A stretch of 64,000 bases of DNA from Lunularia cruciata (lineage: Eukaryota > Streptophyta > Marchantiopsida > Lunulariales > Lunulariaceae): contig OX419755.1 in assembly GCA_948567375.1 (NCBI GenBank), forward strand, positions 57,919,945 through 57,983,944, in the 5' to 3' direction. The notes under the pieces were generated by a model. The model saw only the letters and a program-made list of their open reading frames with translations, was not told where the DNA came from and made no database searches. Below, one piece after another: positions 61,120-64,000 of the stretch (its first letter is position 1; each line of letters starts with the position of its first letter). The translations under genes and the position numbers were made by a program.

Positions 61120-64000
61120 ATTGAATTTTGATTTGTGTCTATAAAGGCAAGTGCAATTCCTTGCAATAGTTTTAGGAGAAAGTGAACTCCAACCAAAAGG
61201 TAAAAAGATAGACAAATGTTAAGTGTGGAACATACCTTTGGCCTAGAAAGGTCTTTATCTTGAAATGCCTTTGGCCTAAAAACCTTTTAGACTTATGAAA
61301 AAAATTTTAACCTAAGAACTTGTGACACATATAAGGACAAGTTGAGTGATATAACCGGTGGTGGACGTGCATGTAGTTCTTAATGTGCATTAGGATAAGA
61401 TAAGGTAAGATTAGCAATGAATGATGTAGATGTATTTAGGAGATTACCAACATCCCTTAGCCATTGATTATCTTCTTCCAAAAATAGGAAATTTTACGTA
61501 GGAGTTTCACATGTAATGGATAATTATTTTGCACAATTTGGAGGTTTGGGCCAAAGAATACAATACCATTGGTATAAGCCCAAAGTGCTCTACCTATTGT
61601 AAACAAGCTCTTTACTTCATAATCAAATGTTGATGTGTAAGGACCTTTGTGATCCTTAGCCTTAAATTTCCTACACTTTGTGTTCTTGATTGTATGCTTG
61701 GTTGAGTAGTGGTGAGGAATGCTACAATAAGAATGTGTGTTTGAGTACTTATTCAAGAAATTTGCACAATGTCATATCCTCTAGTCAATATTCTCAAAAG
61801 CAACAAGGTTTCTATTTGCAATTTTGGTGAGCAATTCAAGACTCTTAGAGTCCAAGCAATCTTATGTTCAAGAAAGGTAAATATAGTCTAAAAATTCCAT
61901 ATTGTTATGCCATATGAATGATATAGTAATTCTTTTGCATCAAATAAATGAACTCATGAAAGATTGTGGGATTTTTTACCTTGAGATGATCATTCTTCTC
62001 TTTGGATGTTGTTCAATTGGAACTTAGGTAGTAATTATTAAACTTGGAATGTGTTCAATTAGAGGAGTATCCTTTTCTATATTTAAACTAGTATGATTGA
62101 GGTAATTTGGATGTTGTTGAGCCATAATCTTTATGTCTTGACCTTGTACTATCATTGTATATTTGATGGAATTATACAATTACAATCTTACTAAACATAA
62201 TAGATGTCTTCAATTGAACATATTGCTCCTCTCCTACCCATCTTGCTCAACAAGCAAATGAATATGAGAGACTAAAACATCAAAGGAGAACATGTTTCTC
62301 TCAACAAGAGAAATACCTTGGCATTTGGATCAGGAATAAATTACAAGCCCACATTTCATCAAGAAACAAAAATTCATTCAACATGTCTAGTTAGTTGTAG
62401 AACATATAGTTGGAGTATTAATCTTCAATGGCAACATAAAAAATAACATTTTAGACTTTTAACAATCTAACATTTATTTCAAATTTGACCATTATGTTGT
62501 TTCATTTCAACTAAGTGGACTTTAATACCTTAGATGCAAATTTTCCATTAGAGGTATTTTGGTCGTTTGAGATAGTTACAACTAGCTAAGTTTAGTCATG
62601 ACTATGTTAGATATACCTCTAATTAAGTTGGAGTATGGCTAAATAAGAAGAAGGATCCAATATTTTACTGTTGGGTACTTCATTGGACTCCCTTAGTGAA
62701 TTTTAGATTAATTATATTAGAGCAAGATCTCTTTAAAGAACTTTTATATTAGAGTGGAATCCTCTATTTATATAAAAGGAGTTTTATATAAAAGAGTATT
62801 TTGGAGTGGTATCTCAGTATCTGACTTTGTATTGTCAAGTTGACTTGATATGTAGGAGGTAACAAATTCATATTGACGTGACTAAGTTAGGTGACCTTTG
62901 GTAGTGGAGGTGGGTCAAGTTAAGTGGATTTTACTTGACTTTGGAATATGTGTAATTAGGATAAGGTCTTATATTCATAGAGAATATGCTTAGAAGCTCC
63001 AAAGGGACGAGTGTGAGACCAAAAACACATACAAGGGCACATTGACTAGAGATTCCTTACCTATGATAATTTAGGATAAGTAGAGAAAAGGCTTAAGAAG
63101 TGAAAGGAATCTATTTCTTAGAGAGCTCAGTATGTGGAGTGAGTTAAGGGATTAGTATCAAGCCAAGCCAACAAGGCACAAGCCTTGATGCAATCTACTA
63201 ATCGGGAAACGGGTAATATGTAACATGGTACGAATGAAATCAATGAATTAGTTGTTTTCACGTATCGTTGAGACTGAACATATTTTCCCATCTTCCCATC
63301 AGTAATGAAGTCACTTTGAAGTCCTACAGATGTTAATTTATTTTCTTACTTCTTATGAGTAGTTCAAGGTGTCTTCTTATGGTAAAACTTGCTTCTTGGA
63401 AAATACAAGTGGAAGGACACTAGCTCATCTATTTTCTAGTGGTCTTCTTGTTCTAGAACTACATTTGGTACATTGGGGGCTTTACCAGTAGTGTTAGTTG
63501 TTACTTATCATAAAGCTCATAAAACTTCTTATCATATATGCTAAGCATATCATTTAACTAACTAGATCATATAAGAGTGGGATATATAATGTGCAAAGGT
63601 ACACATGGTGCAAAAGAAAAAGTGTATATAAGTTTCTATAGATACACTATTGAGTGTATATGTATATAAATGAACACAAGAAGTATACTATGTTTGCAGA
63701 TGCTGGAGTGCATCCTCAAAGGCTAAAATTCCAGACTCTAGTCTACTTCTTGTTCTCTTTTATATACTAATACACTCTTTATTTGCATCATTATTTAAAC
63801 CTTTATTTTCATACTCATTTATGAAGTATGAAGGCTTACCACGTACAAAAATTAGATTTAAAATCAATAAATTATTCAAAACTACATAGGATTCTTCTTA
63901 TGGACTTTGGGTGATGTTTTCAAAAAGTGTCACCTTTTAAGTGTTTGCAATGATAATAAGCTCTTCAATTATATATCCAATGAAATTAAAATAAAATAAA
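61120..64000. other. no gene recognised
   Basis: AT-rich sequence. A CCTTTGGCCTA-type motif repeats twice at 61230-61280. A 99-codon minus-strand frame (61756-61457) has no recognised motif. The 63000-63500 region resembles the end of an LTR but no paired copy is seen in the window. Confidence 0.5.

Noticed and set aside
63440-63500. TTTGGTACATTGGGGGC as a primer-binding site after an LTR
   Set aside because: There is no paired LTR, no TG...CA boundary, and only loose similarity to any tRNA 3' end.
1-64000. CRISPR arrays, bacterial operons, rRNA or tRNA genes
   Set aside because: None seen. The tandem repeats lack regular repeat-spacer structure and the genes are spliced plant genes.

Overview
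The window is nuclear DNA from a land plant. The evidence is a set of intron-bearing genes with GT...AG splice sites: a family GT47 exostosin-type glycosyltransferase, a plastid-type MurG and a plant synaptotagmin (SYT1 class). These sit beside chromodomain Ty3/gypsy and Ty1/copia retrotransposons. Compact genes and the overall look fit a bryophyte (moss) best, but none of the three genes is restricted to bryophytes, so the species is open.

Layout. (1) 1-4924: the 3' part of a plus-strand chromovirus (gag, a long intact pol frame, 3' LTR). It is inserted into the integrase of a minus-strand copia element, whose remaining part runs to about 7990. (2) 8.4-12.9 kb: a decayed unknown coding region on the minus strand and several AT-rich degenerate tandem repeats. 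(3) 13-37.6 kb: a genic island. It holds a candidate small secreted peptide (16.1 kb, weak), the GT47 gene (21501-24775, +), MurG (26179-28298, +) and the 12-exon synaptotagmin (31020-36063, -, convergent with MurG). It ends in a broken, unidentified gene fragment (37.1-37.55 kb). (4) 37.6-64 kb: a repeat-dense region. It has diverged tandem duplications, a scattered LTR of the family seen at 52.7 and 59.5 kb, and a decayed minus-strand ORF. It also has an LTR whose U3 carries alternating GAA/TTC (heat-shock-element-like) blocks, a solo gypsy LTR with a clear 5-bp target duplication, and a second decayed chromovirus of the first family (47.1-52.65 kb, -). Last come a decayed non-chromodomain gypsy element with both LTRs (52.66-60.16 kb, -) and a coiled-coil relic (60.46-61.12 kb, +).

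The host genes are not a functional cluster. GT47 acts in the Golgi on cell-wall glycans, MurG in the plastid on lipid-linked muropeptide, and the synaptotagmin at ER-plasma-membrane contacts. Most of the rest of the window is a record of transposon insertion, solo-LTR formation, deletion and mutational decay. The decay is dominated by changes readable as C-to-T, as expected where transposons were cytosine-methylated.
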